Source of the DNA: Acidobacteriota bacterium | Lineage (GTDB): Bacteria; Acidobacteriota; Terriglobia; Terriglobales; Acidobacteriaceae | Assembly: GCA_021782675.1 (NCBI GenBank) | Contig: JAJXUS010000101.1 | Coordinates: 1 to 7,112 of the forward strand | DNA: 7,112 bases | Direction of reading: 5' to 3' | Part shown: in pieces, positions 6,778 to 7,112 of the stretch | Layout: each line of letters opens with the position of its first letter | Numbering within the stretch: the stretch's first letter is position 1 | Position numbers and translations under genes: made by a program | Notes under the pieces: model-generated | Databases searched by the model: none | The model's input: the letters and a program-made list of their open reading frames with translations, nothing else | What the model was told of the DNA's origin: nothing

Positions 6778-7112
6778 ATGGCAAGTGACAACTCCTTCGA
6801 TGTAGTCAGCAAAGTGGATGCGCAGGAGGTTGTGAACGCAGTCGAGCAGGCTTCCAAGGAGATTCGCACCCGCTTCGATCTGAAGGATTCCCGCAGCGAG
6901 ATAAAGCTGGAGGGGCAGGAGGCGATTCAACTCACTTCGAGCGATGAGTTCAAACTGGACGCGGTCCGGGAGATTCTGCAGCAGAAGCTGGCCAAGCGCG
7001 GTGTGTCCTTAAAAGCACTGACATACGGGAAGCTGGAACCGGCATCGCAGAATGGTGTCCGGCAAAAGATTACGCTGCAGCAGGGAATTGCCGCCGAAAA
7101 AGCCAAGGAGAT
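6778..7112 (+). CDS. yajQ: YajQ/UPF0234-family nucleotide-binding protein (3' end missing)
   Basis: The ATG at 6778 opens 111 codons that run off the right edge; family members have about 160-165 residues, so roughly two thirds is present. Recognisable features are the start MASDNSFDVVSKVD (1-14), the helix with AVEQASKEIRTRFDLK (21-36), the strand and loop EIKLEG/IQLTSSDEFKL (41-60), and ILQQKLAKRGVSLKAL (66-81) followed by the QKITLQQGI segment (96-104). YajQ proteins are small cytoplasmic two-domain proteins; some bind cyclic di-GMP and influence gene expression, others have been linked to tRNA or nucleotide binding. Which applies here is not visible. It is 22 bp downstream of tatD and likely the third gene of the metG operon. 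Confidence 0.93.
   Translation, partial: MASDNSFDVVSKVDAQEVVNAVEQASKEIRTRFDLKDSRSEIKLEGQEAIQLTSSDEFKLDAVREILQQKLAKRGVSLKALTYGKLEPASQNGVRQKITLQQGIAAEKAKE

Noticed and set aside
1..7112. CRISPR array, insertion sequence, tRNA or rRNA gene
   Set aside because: No regularly spaced repeats, no transposase-like protein, no terminal repeats and no cloverleaf or rRNA-like sequence seen on reading both strands.

Overview
The window looks like a chromosomal segment of an acidobacterium (Terriglobia/Acidobacteriaceae-like). The main clue is the truncated outer-membrane receptor at the left: a signal peptide, a carboxypeptidase-regulatory-like beta-sandwich, a TonB plug and then a barrel, an architecture greatly expanded in that phylum. 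The DNA is GC-rich by eye and the genes have ordinary Shine-Dalgarno sites. This assignment is inference from gene content only.

Layout. (1) Bases 1-1757, minus strand: the first 585 codons of a TonB-dependent-receptor-like protein that runs off the left edge. (2) Bases 1758-2195: a gene-free gap of 438 bp holding the receptor's upstream region. It contains a perfect 14-bp palindrome and a separate 9-bp inverted repeat, both candidate control elements. (3) Bases 2196-3560, minus strand: a complete class III PLP-dependent aminotransferase with an unusual four-cysteine cluster. (4) Bases 3561-3703: a short divergent promoter region with a good sigma-70-type promoter for the next gene. (5) Bases 3704-5821, plus strand: methionyl-tRNA synthetase (metG) with a C-terminal tRNA-binding domain. 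(6) Bases 5910-6755, plus strand: a TatD-family metal-dependent hydrolase. (7) From 6778 past the right edge, plus strand: a YajQ-family nucleotide-binding protein, 111 codons visible.

metG, tatD and yajQ are co-directional with gaps of 88 and 22 bp and probably form one housekeeping operon driven from the promoter at 3622-3650. The aminotransferase diverges from it. The receptor lies downstream of the aminotransferase on the same strand, but 438 bp away and with its own likely control region, so it is probably an independent unit. I see no mobile element, CRISPR array, tRNA, rRNA or evidence of a new multi-gene system. The points worth a second look are the receptor's upstream palindrome and inverted repeat, the cysteine patterns in two enzymes, and the start-site choices.
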